Assembly: GCF_001721045.1 (NCBI RefSeq) | Contig: NZ_MDER01000024.1 | Span: 1 to 64,000, forward strand | DNA: 64,000 bases | Source: Paenibacillus nuruki | GTDB lineage: Bacteria; Bacillota; Bacilli; Paenibacillales; Paenibacillaceae | Direction of reading: 5' to 3' | Part shown: positions 8,437-16,408 of the stretch, piece by piece | How positions within the stretch are numbered: position 1 is the first letter of the stretch | Layout of the letters: every line of letters starts with the position of its first letter | The notes under the pieces: generated by a model | Told to the model about the DNA's origin: nothing | Database searches by the model: none | The model's input: the letters and a program-made list of their open reading frames with translations, nothing else | Made by a program: the position numbers and the translations under genes

Positions 8437-9159
8437 TTGTACAGGATGTCTGCCAAGCAGGAAACGATCAAATCCCGTATCGAGCAATGGATAACAGAAC
8501 ATAATGTTCATGCTGGAGACAAACTACCCTCTGAATCCAAGCTGGCGACTCAATTTAAAGTCTGCCGTACGACCGTTCGTGGAGCTATACGTAAGCTTCA
8601 AGATGAAGGGAAATTAGTTGTCAAACACGGCAGTGGAACATTTCTAACTCAGGCCCTTCAACATATCCCAAGTTCACTAGATCGATTATATAGTATAGGG
8701 GATATGATTCGTTCAGCAGGGCTTATCGAAGATCAACGATTAGCTTATATTATATTAGAAAAGTGTCCTCCTGAAGTAGCCGAACGTATGGAGTTGTCTG
8801 TGGATGAACCGATGATTGTTTTAGAACGTTCACGAATGGCTAATGGAGAAATTGTTGCACATTCGATCAATTATATGCCTGTTCAACTGGTCGGTAATAC
8901 ATTTGATGAAAGTGTATTTACAGGTTCTTTATTTCAACATTTAGAACAACAGGTAGGCATAGAGATTGTAGGTGCCGATTCTGAATTAACGGTTCCACTG
9001 GCTACCGATCCTCATAGTCGTAAATTACTTGTGCACCCACAATCCTCTGTTTTATTGTTAAAGCAGACTCATTATGATGAAATGAATCGCAAAATATTAT
9101 ATTCATATGATTATGTCCGTAGCGATATTTTTACCTTTTGGATAAGACGAACACGATAA
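8437..9159 (+). CDS. GntR/HutC-family transcriptional regulator with UTRA domain
   Basis: Predicted ligand-responsive repressor of about 240 residues. Residues 10-75 form a GntR winged helix (KLPSESKLATQF, TTVRGAIRKLQDEGKL, then KHGSGTFL). Residues 95-235 form a UTRA effector domain (DEPMIVLERSRMANG, VLLLKQTHYDE). Either TTG 8437 or ATG 8446 could be the start; AGAAAGGA at 8425-8432 is a little close to the first and a little far from the second. UTRA regulators usually sense a substrate or intermediate of the pathway they control, which fits a local repressor of the operon it ends. Confidence 0.88.
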   Translation: MYRMSAKQETIKSRIEQWITEHNVHAGDKLPSESKLATQFKVCRTTVRGAIRKLQDEGKLVVKHGSGTFLTQALQHIPSSLDRLYSIGDMIRSAGLIEDQRLAYIILEKCPPEVAERMELSVDEPMIVLERSRMANGEIVAHSINYMPVQLVGNTFDESVFTGSLFQHLEQQVGIEIVGADSELTVPLATDPHSRKLLVHPQSSVLLLKQTHYDEMNRKILYSYDYVRSDIFTFWIRRTR

Positions 9160-9175
9160 CAATTTAAAAATTAAT

Positions 9176-9190
9176 TGATAATCATTATCA
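9176..9190. promoter_or_regulatory. Fur box (perfect 7-1-7) overlapping a promoter
   Basis: The sequence matches the Bacillus Fur consensus TGATAATNATTATCA at every position, and the dyad extends to ten bases per arm (9173-9193). It overlaps a plausible sigma-A -35 (TTATCA, 9185-9190), 17 bases before a consensus -10 TATAAT at 9208-9213. Iron-bound Fur sitting here would block that promoter. The first downstream gene is the ABC exporter at 9481. Confidence 0.72.
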
Positions 9191-9207
9191 ATTGCGAAAA
9201 AGAATGC

Positions 9208-9213
9208 TATAAT
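9208..9213 (+). promoter_or_regulatory. Sigma-A -10 box of the Fur-controlled promoter
   Basis: Consensus TATAAT spaced 17 bases from TTATCA at 9185-9190. Transcription would start near 9220, giving a 5' leader of about 260 bases before the exporter gene. Confidence 0.5.
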
Positions 9214-9258
9214 AACCATCTAGATGTAGTTTTACACTACTGAGATGGTTATTTTTTG
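9211..9258 (+). terminator. Intrinsic terminator of the ABC/PHP operon
   Basis: AATAACCATCT (9211-9221) pairs perfectly with AGATGGTTATT (9243-9253), followed by a run of T. Its left arm overlaps the -10 box of the next promoter, so only transcripts arriving from upstream contain the whole stem; RNA started at the local promoter would lack most of the left arm and escape it. Confidence 0.8.
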
Positions 9259-9480
9259 TAGATATTTTACATATATTTTGTAGATATCATACCTATATAA
9301 TAAAGAAAGGAGAACTCTAGTCCAACGCTATCAACATACAAGTATTTTATTGCGTTTAGTAAGAAATCGTCTGAGTCCGTACGCATTATATACCTGTATT
9401 GATGAAGGTATACATACATTTTGAAGTCTATACAACCATAACGAACTACACATCAATGAGGAACAGAAAAGGAGACAGTA
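9259..9480 (+). other. Leader of the exporter gene with an orphan ribosome-site-like sequence
   Basis: AAGAAAGGAG at 9303-9312 is a good Shine-Dalgarno sequence but is not followed by a standard start codon. The frame through GTC 9320 stays open to a TGA at 9422-9424; its first in-frame TTG is not until 9350. It may be a decayed small gene, a leader peptide with a rare start, or chance. Confidence 0.3.
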
Positions 9481-11196
9481 ATGTTAAAACGTTTTTTTTC
9501 TTATTATCGTCCATATAGAGGACTATTTATTATCGATTTTGGTTGTGCTATTATTGCAGCTATTTTGGAGCTAGCCTTCCCACTGGCTGTAAATCGAGTG
9601 ATTGACGATTTGCTTCCAGGCGGGGAATGGCGTGTGATTTTGTGGGCATGTATTGGATTGTTAGGCATATTCGTAGTCAGTTCGTTTCTGAATTACGTGG
9701 TTACCTATTGGGGACACAAACTAGGTATTAATATTGAGACCGATATGCGTAAAAAGCTGTTTGACCATGTGCAGCGGTTACCATTTCGCTTTTTCGATAA
9801 TGCGAAGACAGGGCATCTGGTATCACGTATGACCAATGATCTGATGGATATTGGAGAGATTGCTCATCATGGGCCAGAAGATTTGTTTATCGCTGTGATG
9901 ACACTTGTTGGTGCATTTGCTTTGATGGCTAGTATTAATATGGATCTGGCGATTTTGACGTTTGTGGTAGTGCCTTTGATGATTTATTTATCGCTCTTTT
10001 TTGGACGCAAAATGTCAGTTGCTTTCCGGCGTATGTTTGGAGATATAGCTGATTTTAATGCCCGTGTTGAAAATAACGTAACAGGTATGCGTGTAGTCCA
10101 AGCTTTTGCTAATGAAGATCATGAGATTAGTCAATTTGCAATCAATAATGGACGTTTTCGTCGTACCAAGCTTGTCGCTTATCGGATTATGGCATGGAAC
10201 TCGTCGATTAGTTATATTTTGATGAAATTTGTATCGATCTTTGTGCTTGTTTGTGGAACATGGTTTGTTATTGAAAAAGGTATGAGTTACGGTGATTTTA
10301 TTGCATTTGTTCTATTGTCGAATGTATTTCTAGCGCCGATCAAGCAATTGAATTCAGTGATTGAGACGTATCCTAAAGGAATAGCTGGATTCCGTCGTTT
10401 TGAAGAATTGCTAAATACCGATACAGAAATTCATGATCTACCTGATGCCAAAGAAGTGAGTGGGCTGAAAGGCAATATCACCTACAACAATGTATGCTTT
10501 GGATATGAAGGTAAAGATTATATTTTGAAAGGAATCGATCTTCAGATTCGTGAAGGAGAGACAGTTGCTCTTGTAGGTCCTTCAGGTGCAGGGAAAACAA
10601 CGATTTGTAGCTTGTTACCACGATTTTATGATATTGCCGAAGGGGAAGTGACGATTGATGGTATTGATATTCGTCAGATGACCTTATCATCGTTACGTTC
10701 ACAGATTGGTGTGGTACAACAAGAAGTATTTTTATTTGATGGTACTATTCGTGAAAATATCGCTTATGGCAAACTTGGAGCGACTGAAGAAGAAATATGG
10801 ACAGCCGCACGTCAAGCACAGCTTGAAGAAGTGATTACTTCCTATGAAGAAGGCATGGATACGATTATAGGTGAACGTGGTGTGAAGCTATCTGGTGGTC
10901 AAAAACAACGTCTATCGATTGCTCGCATGTTCCTCAAAAATCCACCGATTTTGATTCTAGATGAAGCGACATCTGCATTGGATACCGAGACAGAAGCCGC
11001 AATTCAGCAATCGCTCAATGAATTGTCGCAAGGTAGAACGACTTTGATTATCGCCCATCGTCTAGCAACGATCAAAAATGCAGATCGTATTATTGTAGTG
11101 ACCAAAGAAGGTATCGCCGAACAAGGTGCTCATGATGAACTGATTCAAGCGGGTGGAGCATATAGTCGTCTGCATGCCGCTCAATTTGGTACGTAA
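9481..11196 (+). CDS. ABC exporter, fused permease and ATPase
   Basis: Half-transporter of 571 residues in the Sav1866/MsbA-like class, expected to act as a homodimer in the membrane. Six spans fill residues 15-310. The ATPase part shows Walker A GPSGAGKTT near residue 365, signature LSGGQKQR near 475, Walker B ILILDEAT near 495 and H-loop AHR near 530. A clear AAAAGGAGA precedes the ATG. It forms its own transcription unit behind the Fur-type promoter, so iron-responsive export is suggested; the cargo (siderophore, haem, drug or peptide) is unknown. No partner half-transporter is adjacent. Confidence 0.9.
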   Translation: MLKRFFSYYRPYRGLFIIDFGCAIIAAILELAFPLAVNRVIDDLLPGGEWRVILWACIGLLGIFVVSSFLNYVVTYWGHKLGINIETDMRKKLFDHVQRLPFRFFDNAKTGHLVSRMTNDLMDIGEIAHHGPEDLFIAVMTLVGAFALMASINMDLAILTFVVVPLMIYLSLFFGRKMSVAFRRMFGDIADFNARVENNVTGMRVVQAFANEDHEISQFAINNGRFRRTKLVAYRIMAWNSSISYILMKFVSIFVLVCGTWFVIEKGMSYGDFIAFVLLSNVFLAPIKQLNSVIETYPKGIAGFRRFEELLNTDTEIHDLPDAKEVSGLKGNITYNNVCFGYEGKDYILKGIDLQIREGETVALVGPSGAGKTTICSLLPRFYDIAEGEVTIDGIDIRQMTLSSLRSQIGVVQQEVFLFDGTIRENIAYGKLGATEEEIWTAARQAQLEEVITSYEEGMDTIIGERGVKLSGGQKQRLSIARMFLKNPPILILDEATSALDTETEAAIQQSLNELSQGRTTLIIAHRLATIKNADRIIVVTKEGIAEQGAHDELIQAGGAYSRLHAAQFGT

Positions 11197-11246
11197 AAGG
11201 TAGTGAAGTAAAACTATGATGTAGCTCAGTCTATACAATCCTCAAG

Positions 11247-11296
11247 CCAGTGTCTTTATTCAGAACAGATTGTTCTTGAGATCGATACTGGTTTTT
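11247..11296 (+). terminator. Intrinsic terminator after the ABC exporter
   Basis: CCAGTGTC (11247-11254) pairs with GATACTGG (11284-11291, one G-U), an AGAACA/TGTTCT hairpin lies inside, and TTTTT follows. Confidence 0.65.
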
Positions 11297-11422
11297 GATG
11301 GGTCTGTTGAACACAATCTACAGCGGCTACAATAGACGACTCTAATAAATAACTGATGGTTTACGTAGAACAGAAATAAGAATTGTTTTATGATACATAC
11401 AACAAAGGAGGAGGAATATTTT

Positions 11423-11980
11423 ATGCAATCAGAAATTTATTTAAAGCCACTTACACTGACGCATGCTGATTCATTATTGCAGTTACGTCATCGCAATCGA
11501 GATTATTTAAAAACATATGAGCCTATTCGTCCGGAATCGTATTGGACACTTGAAGTTCAGCAAGAAATGCTAATCAACGGGGAACTGAATTTTGAAGCAG
11601 GTCAAGGATATGTATTTGGTATATTTCAATCTGTTCATGATCAATTGATAGGACGAATCGAGATTAGTGGAATTGCTCGTGGCCCTTTTCAAAATGGAAA
11701 TATCGGTTATTTTGTAGATCAAGATCATCATGGCAAAGGGTATGCTTCGATGGCTGTTCAACAGTGTTTACAGTTCGCTTTTACCGAAGGACAACTTCAT
11801 CGGTTACAAGCAGGTGTAATGCCATGGAATACGCCGTCATTACGTGTTTTGGAAAAGTCAGGATTTCGCCGTGAAGGACTAGCTGAGCGTTACTTACATA
11901 TTAATGGCAACTGGGAAGATCATGCTTTGTATGCGATCACGATAGAAGATTGGCAACGTCTGAATCTTAATTACAAATGA
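11423..11980 (+). CDS. GNAT acetyltransferase (RimJ/RimL-like)
   Basis: Predicted acetyl-CoA-dependent N-acetyltransferase of 185 residues. The acetyl-CoA loop is DQDHHGKGYASMAVQQCL and the family C-terminal motif is NTPSLRVLEKSGFRREG, as in enzymes that acetylate ribosomal protein N-termini. ATG 11423 is chosen over the upstream ATG at 11390 because AAAGGAGGAGG ends ten bases before it. It is a single-gene unit between terminators. The substrate cannot be inferred further. Confidence 0.85.
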   Translation: MQSEIYLKPLTLTHADSLLQLRHRNRDYLKTYEPIRPESYWTLEVQQEMLINGELNFEAGQGYVFGIFQSVHDQLIGRIEISGIARGPFQNGNIGYFVDQDHHGKGYASMAVQQCLQFAFTEGQLHRLQAGVMPWNTPSLRVLEKSGFRREGLAERYLHINGNWEDHALYAITIEDWQRLNLNYK

Positions 11981-11985
11981 AACAA

Positions 11986-12033
11986 AAACTCCTTTGACAA
12001 TGAGCACTTCTAAGCTCAATATCAAAGGAGTTT
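11986..12033. terminator. Bidirectional terminator between convergent genes
   Basis: AAACTCCTTTGA (11986-11997) pairs with TCAAAGGAGTTT (12022-12033), with GAGC/GCTC inside. T-rich tracts flank both sides, so it can serve the acetyltransferase and the minus-strand SLH gene. Confidence 0.8.
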
Positions 12034-12098
12034 GATTTAACTAGTTAGCTAATTGAAACGTATAAAAATATTCTTATTCGATCATATCATTTACTATA

Positions 12099-12779
12099 TT
12101 ATTCTATTGTCCCTACATTGCCCAGCTTGCCTGTGAGTTCAATCGCATTGTACAACATAACTGCGGCTTCGGCACGGGTAATAGGTTCATCGGGATAAAA
12201 TTTGTTTTTGGAATCAAGTGTAGCAATTTCTCTGTGAATAACTTGTTGTAGCATTTGCTGATCCATTGCAGTTAACGAATTATCGTCTGCTATTTCTTCG
12301 TTGGCAGTCGCCGAAGCAATATTGTTACCACCCGATTCATTAATATCAGGATCGACTTGTTCTACCGCTTGCCAGAGCAAGGTAGCAAATTGACCACGCG
12401 TCATCGCAGCAGTTACATCTACATCTGCGGGAATATCGAGTCCATTGAGATAAGCGACAATCATATCATTGCTATACCATGCCTCATTACTGATACGTGT
12501 ATAGTAATCACTAGCTTCCGGCTTTTTGATAAATCGCATATTATCGAGATTAAGATCAAGCCCTTTAACAAGTGCGCTTACACCTTGTGCGGTATTTAAT
12601 GCACGTTCTGGCGCATATTTCGTATCAGTCATGCCTGTCAAAATATGATACTCATCCAAATATTCAATCTTCTTTTTGTCTAATGTGTTATCCAGATCAT
12701 CGAAAGCGGCAAAAGCTTGGCTACCTGAAGCAAATAATAAAACACCTGCAAGCCCTACTAACCATTTACGAACTATCAT
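12099..12779 (-). CDS. Secreted SLH-domain protein
   Basis: Exported protein of about 226 residues with a signal peptide (MIVRKWLVGLAG to the SQAFAAF cleavage region). It then consists of three degenerate S-layer homology repeats: residues about 27-80 (FDDLDNT, LNTAQGVSALVKGL), about 100-145 (VTAAMTRGQFATLLWQA) and about 170-215 (FYPDEPITRAEAAVMLYNAI). The TRGQ and TRAE motifs typify SLH helices that bind pyruvylated cell-wall polymer. ATG 12779 lies 8 bases after AGGGG, better placed than GTG 12788. There is no other domain, so it could be a small wall-bound protein. Confidence 0.83.
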   Translation of the reverse strand: MIVRKWLVGLAGVLLFASGSQAFAAFDDLDNTLDKKKIEYLDEYHILTGMTDTKYAPERALNTAQGVSALVKGLDLNLDNMRFIKKPEASDYYTRISNEAWYSNDMIVAYLNGLDIPADVDVTAAMTRGQFATLLWQAVEQVDPDINESGGNNIASATANEEIADDNSLTAMDQQMLQQVIHREIATLDSKNKFYPDEPITRAEAAVMLYNAIELTGKLGNVGTIE

Positions 12780-12984
12780 TGAACTCACCCCTGCTTAGAT
12801 AGATTGGAATGCTTAGACTTTACAAAAGTTGGATTATATTTAGTGTAACTGACAGTTGAATATAAATCTATATGATGATTCCGATCACGAACTTTGATTT
12901 TTTGTGCAGAAGGCGTTACCTTATATAGAGGAACTTTTGTTCATCCGTCATAAATAACATATAAATAGAGTGGAGGAATCACAC

Positions 12985-14064
12985 ATGAACAATCAAAATG
13001 AACGCTTGCTTGTATTTGCAGGCTCTTATGCAGAATCAACAGATAACGGGTTATATGTATATAGTTTGGACGAAGCAACCGGTGAATTGACTCAGACTGA
13101 TGCTTTTATGGGACTTAAAAATCCTACATTTGTAAATGTCGATGCTACCGCAGGTCGATTATATGCTATCGGTGAAGCTGCTTATTCTGATGGCACTAAA
13201 ATTGGTGAAGCTTCTTCGTTTGCGATTGATCCAGCGAAAGGAAGTCTTCATTTATTAAATCGTCTAAATACTGTAGGTGCACCTACATGCCATATTCAGC
13301 GCTCAGCAGATAGTAAGTACTTGAGCGTAACCAGTTATCATGGAGGAATGGTAGGATTGTTTGCGATTCGTGAAGATGGTCAGATTGGTGAATCGTTAGA
13401 TGTACAACAACATCAAGGACATAGCGTACATCCGAATCAAGATCGTCCACATCCACATTCTTCATTCTACGATCCTACAGGAAAATACTTATTGGTTCAG
13501 GACTTGGGCTTAGATCGCATTTATACTTATGCACTAAATGAAGAAGAAGGTAAGTTAGAGCGTGTAGCAGAGCAAGTGACTGCACCTGGTGCAGGGCCTC
13601 GCCATCTTGTTTTCCATCCGAACGGAAAATATGCGTTTGTGATTAATGAACTTAATTCAACGGTTACAGCTTATCAGTATGATGGAAGTAACGGTACATT
13701 AAGCGAAATTCATAGTATTTCTACATTACCAGCAGATTATGATGGTGAAAATGGTTGTGCTGAGATTACAATTTCCAAAGATGGTCGCTTTGTCTATGGA
13801 TCAAATCGTGGACATGACAGTATTGTTCAATATGAAGTTAATCAGGCGACAGGAGAGCTTACGTTAGTACAACATGTATCGACTGAAGGCGGTCATCCAA
13901 GACACTTCTCTTTAACACCTAATGGTAACTATGTATTAGCGGCTAATCGTGATGGTAATAATATCGTTACATTTGCAGTAGATGCTGAAAGTGGTAAATT
14001 AACATACACAGGTAAAAGTATAGAAGTTTCCAAACCTGTATGTGTATGGTCTGTATACATGTAA
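12985..14064 (+). CDS. pgl: Lactonase family beta-propeller (6-phosphogluconolactonase type)
   Basis: Seven-bladed beta-propeller of 359 residues resembling YkgB/Pgl-type 6-phosphogluconolactonases of the oxidative pentose phosphate pathway. Repeated blade motifs include GLYVYSLDEATGEL, GAGPRHLVFHPNGKYAFV and GGHPRHFSLTPNGNYVLAANRDGNNI; the paired PRH motifs are characteristic. No signal peptide, so cytoplasmic. TGGAGG lies 8 bases before ATG 12985, favouring it over GTG 12970. It is a monocistronic unit ending in a strong terminator. The exact lactone is not proven by sequence. Confidence 0.83.
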   Translation: MNNQNERLLVFAGSYAESTDNGLYVYSLDEATGELTQTDAFMGLKNPTFVNVDATAGRLYAIGEAAYSDGTKIGEASSFAIDPAKGSLHLLNRLNTVGAPTCHIQRSADSKYLSVTSYHGGMVGLFAIREDGQIGESLDVQQHQGHSVHPNQDRPHPHSSFYDPTGKYLLVQDLGLDRIYTYALNEEEGKLERVAEQVTAPGAGPRHLVFHPNGKYAFVINELNSTVTAYQYDGSNGTLSEIHSISTLPADYDGENGCAEITISKDGRFVYGSNRGHDSIVQYEVNQATGELTLVQHVSTEGGHPRHFSLTPNGNYVLAANRDGNNIVTFAVDAESGKLTYTGKSIEVSKPVCVWSVYM

Positions 14065-14117
14065 TTGCATTGCATCTTGATTAAATAGAATTCTATTTAC
14101 ATCATAATATCGATCAG

Positions 14118-14169
14118 AAAATCGTGTCTTCTAGTTGCTGGATAGCATTCTAGGTAGACACGATTTTTT
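14118..14169 (+). terminator. Intrinsic terminator after the lactonase gene
   Basis: AAAATCGTGTCT (14118-14129) pairs with AGACACGATTTT (14156-14167), a short CTAG/CTAG pairing lies inside, and T continues to 14169. Confidence 0.85.
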
Positions 14170-14300
14170 GCTGTGAATCATATCTTCTTTTGGCGAGAAT
14201 AGTCAGTGAAATGTTTCAATTTTGCGTATAGAGGTAAAGTACAGTAACTGCTATTCTTTCTATACTATAGACGATTCAGATATAGCCAAAGGAGAGATCA

Positions 14301-14576
14301 ATGATGACTGAGCCAAGAAAAAACGATAAAATTGAAGAACAACAAGGCAAGCGTGATCATCCAGAACATTATCCTACTGAAAACGAAAGTTTGTTTGACC
14401 GTTTTGAGTCGGAACAGAATGTAGATCCTATGCCTATGGAAGATTTAAATATGGAGAAAAAAGAAGAAAAAGATAAAGATGCGACGAAATCTTCGTCTTC
14501 GAGTGAAAATGCTTATCCAGAAGGTATGGCTAAACGTTTAGAAGAACAACAAAAAGAAAAAGAGAACAATAAGTAA
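14301..14576 (+). CDS. Small highly charged protein of unknown function
   Basis: Protein of 90 or 91 residues (adjacent ATG codons at 14301 and 14304) behind AAAGGAGAG. It is almost entirely hydrophilic, rich in Glu, Lys, Asp, Asn and Gln, with a polyserine stretch near residue 70 and no hydrophobic core or membrane segment. It is probably intrinsically disordered. Such proteins occur in Bacillus-group genomes, sometimes linked to stress or sporulation, but I do not recognise this one and assign no role. Confidence 0.65.
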   Translation: MMTEPRKNDKIEEQQGKRDHPEHYPTENESLFDRFESEQNVDPMPMEDLNMEKKEEKDKDATKSSSSSENAYPEGMAKRLEEQQKEKENNK

Positions 14577-14613
14577 ATCTACTTTAATAAATACACGATT
14601 TTCTAAATAAAGC

Positions 14614-14650
14614 AATTGATCAGCTGCTAGTTATAGGGTTGATCTTTTTT
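14614..14650 (+). terminator. Weak intrinsic terminator
   Basis: A short GATCA/TGATC stem with a loop of about 18 bases is followed by TTTTTT. The stem is only about five pairs, so termination may be partial. Confidence 0.35.
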
Positions 14651-14708
14651 GCTACACAGATGTTGTAACACATAAATAGAGAGATTGTACTGAGGAAAGG
14701 TGAAGAGG

Positions 14709-15011
14709 ATGGCATTTGGTATAGATCGATCCCAGTTAAATGATTGGAAACAACAGGTAAGTAATGGACAAATTGCTTTTTTGACTCACTATTGGATCGA
14801 TAATCGATTCCCCAATATGCGTACAGTAACCAAAGTCGGTTGTGCTGATATTGAGAAATTGCAAAAATGGTGCAAAGACCATCAGTTAAACCCTCGGTAT
14901 ATCCATTTTCGTGATCGTTATCCTCATTTTGATTTGTTTGGAGTAGAGCAATTACGTATTTTGAGAGAAGAAGGACTTCAAGATCATATCGATCGCTTTA
15001 GAATTCGTTAA
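14709..15011 (+). CDS. YneQ-like conserved small protein
   Basis: Protein of 100 residues. The start MAFGIDRSQLNDWK, the central FLTHYWIDNRFP and TKVGC, and the C-terminal YPHFDLFG resemble, from memory, the uncharacterised Bacillus YneQ family. ATG 14709 is preferred over GTG 14700 because GAGGAAAGG ends 8 bases before it. No signal peptide or membrane span. The YPHFDLFG segment and conserved aromatic residues suggest a folded cytoplasmic protein, but no activity is known to me. Confidence 0.72.
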   Translation: MAFGIDRSQLNDWKQQVSNGQIAFLTHYWIDNRFPNMRTVTKVGCADIEKLQKWCKDHQLNPRYIHFRDRYPHFDLFGVEQLRILREEGLQDHIDRFRIR

Positions 15012-15081
15012 CCTACATCTTGTATAACCCGCGATTCACAACACTACATTCGACAAAATAACAAAAAAATTTTAAAAGGTA

Positions 15082-15110
15082 TTGAAATCGGTTACAAGCA
15101 GATATATAAT
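15082..15110 (+). promoter_or_regulatory. Sigma-A promoter
   Basis: TTGAAA and TATAAT with a 17-base spacer: five of six matches at -35, all six at -10. The first LacI operator sits immediately downstream of the predicted start, where bound repressor would block the polymerase. Confidence 0.75.
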
Positions 15111-15116
15111 AAGCGT

Positions 15117-15132
15117 GTAGAAACGTTTCGAC
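15117..15132. promoter_or_regulatory. LacI-family operator 1
   Basis: A dyad centred on GAAACGTTTC overlaps the predicted transcription start. It lacks the outer TG...CA of a CcpA cre site, so it is more likely bound by the local LacI regulator. Confidence 0.65.
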
Positions 15133-15299
15133 AAAATGGTATAAAACAATACATTATTCATTTTATGCAGAATACACTATAAATTAGTGAATAAAGCGCA
15201 TAAAATTAGCTATTTTAGCTAAAAATCCATAAAAATCCATTTTTTATATCTACATTTAAGGTGTTGGTAGAAAAGGGTAAATCATTTTTTTATGATTTT

Positions 15300-15315
15300 A
15301 TCGAAACGTTTCGAT
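15300..15315. promoter_or_regulatory. LacI-family operator 2
   Basis: Perfect 16-bp palindrome with the same GAAACGTTTC core as operator 1, ending 28 bases before the LacI start codon. The two sites are 183 bp apart, which would permit looping. Confidence 0.7.
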
Positions 15316-15343
15316 TAGCAAATTAACACCAGGGGGGAAGTCA

Positions 15344-16339
15344 ATGGGAGCAACGATCAAGGATGTAGCCGCTTTAGCGGGTGTCGCAGTATCGACTGCG
15401 TCCTATGCGCTAAATGGAATCGGAAGAGTTAGTCCTAAAACACGCGATAAAGTGATTGTTGCTGCTAAACAGTTGAATTATCAGAAGAATGGGATTGCTT
15501 CTGATCTTAAGCGTTCCAAAACAAATACGATTGCTCTACTGTTAAGCGATCTATCCGGTCCGTATTACTCTAGATTGATCAAAGGCGTGCAAGAAGTGAG
15601 CCTGAACAATGGATATGACTTGATTGCTTGTAGCTCAATTGGTGGAGAATCATCAACAGCTGTGAAGTTTATCAAAGAGAAAAGAGTAGATGGAGCGATT
15701 ATCCTTGCTCACAATATTCCAGATCGTACGATTTTGGAATCGGCTCGTGAAGGATTCCCGATTGTTATGTTAGATCGAAGGTTAGAGCATGAAAGTGTTT
15801 GTTATGTTGAAGCAGATAATGAAAAAGGTGGCATTTTAGCTACTGAGCATCTGATCGAAGCAGGACATCGCAAAATTGCTTATGTATCCGGTCCGGCAAG
15901 CAGTAAGCACAACAAAGACCGCTATAACGGCTTTGTACAAGCGATGAATAAGCATGGCTTAACGATTGAACCACGCTGGAATCTGATCGGCAATTTCACA
16001 GAAGAAGGCGGTTATCGTGCAGTCAAATTAATGATTGCGCAAGGAGAAATTCCAGAGGCTGTATTTTTTGCAAATGATGAGATGGCATTAGGAGGCATTA
16101 CGGCTTTGAATGAAGCTGGAATTGTTGTTCCTGATGATATATCGGTTATCGGTTTTGATGATATTGTGCAAGCCCGATTTTTGACACCGTCTTTGACTAC
16201 AGTAAGACAGCCAGATTATGAAGTAGGGGCATTAGCTGTACATCTGATTTTTCAGATTTTAAAAGGAGAGACTGTAAGTCCGCAATACAAACTGGATACT
16301 GAGTTAGTTTCCCGGGGGACTGTACGAGCTCCTTTATAA
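15344..16339 (+). CDS. LacI-family transcriptional regulator
   Basis: Sugar-responsive repressor of 331 residues. The N-terminal helix-turn-helix reads ATIKDVAALAGVAVSTASYA with the hinge region near residues 45-58. The remainder is a periplasmic-binding-protein-like effector domain ending in the family motif DDISVIGFDDI and VRQPDYEVG. The start follows CAGGGGGGAAG. The paired palindromes in front suggest autoregulation and control of the genes downstream (two binding proteins, two permeases, GH94 phosphorylase). The inducer is probably a beta-linked glucodisaccharide, by context. Confidence 0.92.
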   Translation: MGATIKDVAALAGVAVSTASYALNGIGRVSPKTRDKVIVAAKQLNYQKNGIASDLKRSKTNTIALLLSDLSGPYYSRLIKGVQEVSLNNGYDLIACSSIGGESSTAVKFIKEKRVDGAIILAHNIPDRTILESAREGFPIVMLDRRLEHESVCYVEADNEKGGILATEHLIEAGHRKIAYVSGPASSKHNKDRYNGFVQAMNKHGLTIEPRWNLIGNFTEEGGYRAVKLMIAQGEIPEAVFFANDEMALGGITALNEAGIVVPDDISVIGFDDIVQARFLTPSLTTVRQPDYEVGALAVHLIFQILKGETVSPQYKLDTELVSRGTVRAPL

Positions 16340-16408
16340 GTTACATCTGATTCATCACAAGCAAGATGGATTGTAAGCATTTTCTATAATAATAAAGAGG
16401 TGAATTGA

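Larger units (their letters stand above)
15012..15343 (+). promoter_or_regulatory. Regulatory region of the disaccharide operon
   Basis: Noncoding region of about 330 bases. It contains a near-consensus sigma-A promoter (TTGAAA 15082-15087, 17 bases, TATAAT 15105-15110) and two LacI-type palindromes with the core GAAACGTTTC at 15120-15129 and 15303-15312. The transcript would start near 15117, giving a leader of over 200 bases before the LacI gene. Confidence 0.75.

Noticed and set aside
12357-12802. Two plus-strand frames inside the SLH-protein gene
   Set aside because: Antisense shadows; the minus-strand product has a signal peptide and SLH motifs.
15300-15315. CcpA cre site reading of the LacI-type dyad
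   Set aside because: The second and third positions are C and G where cre requires G and A/T, and a matching copy with a local LacI gene favours a specific operator.
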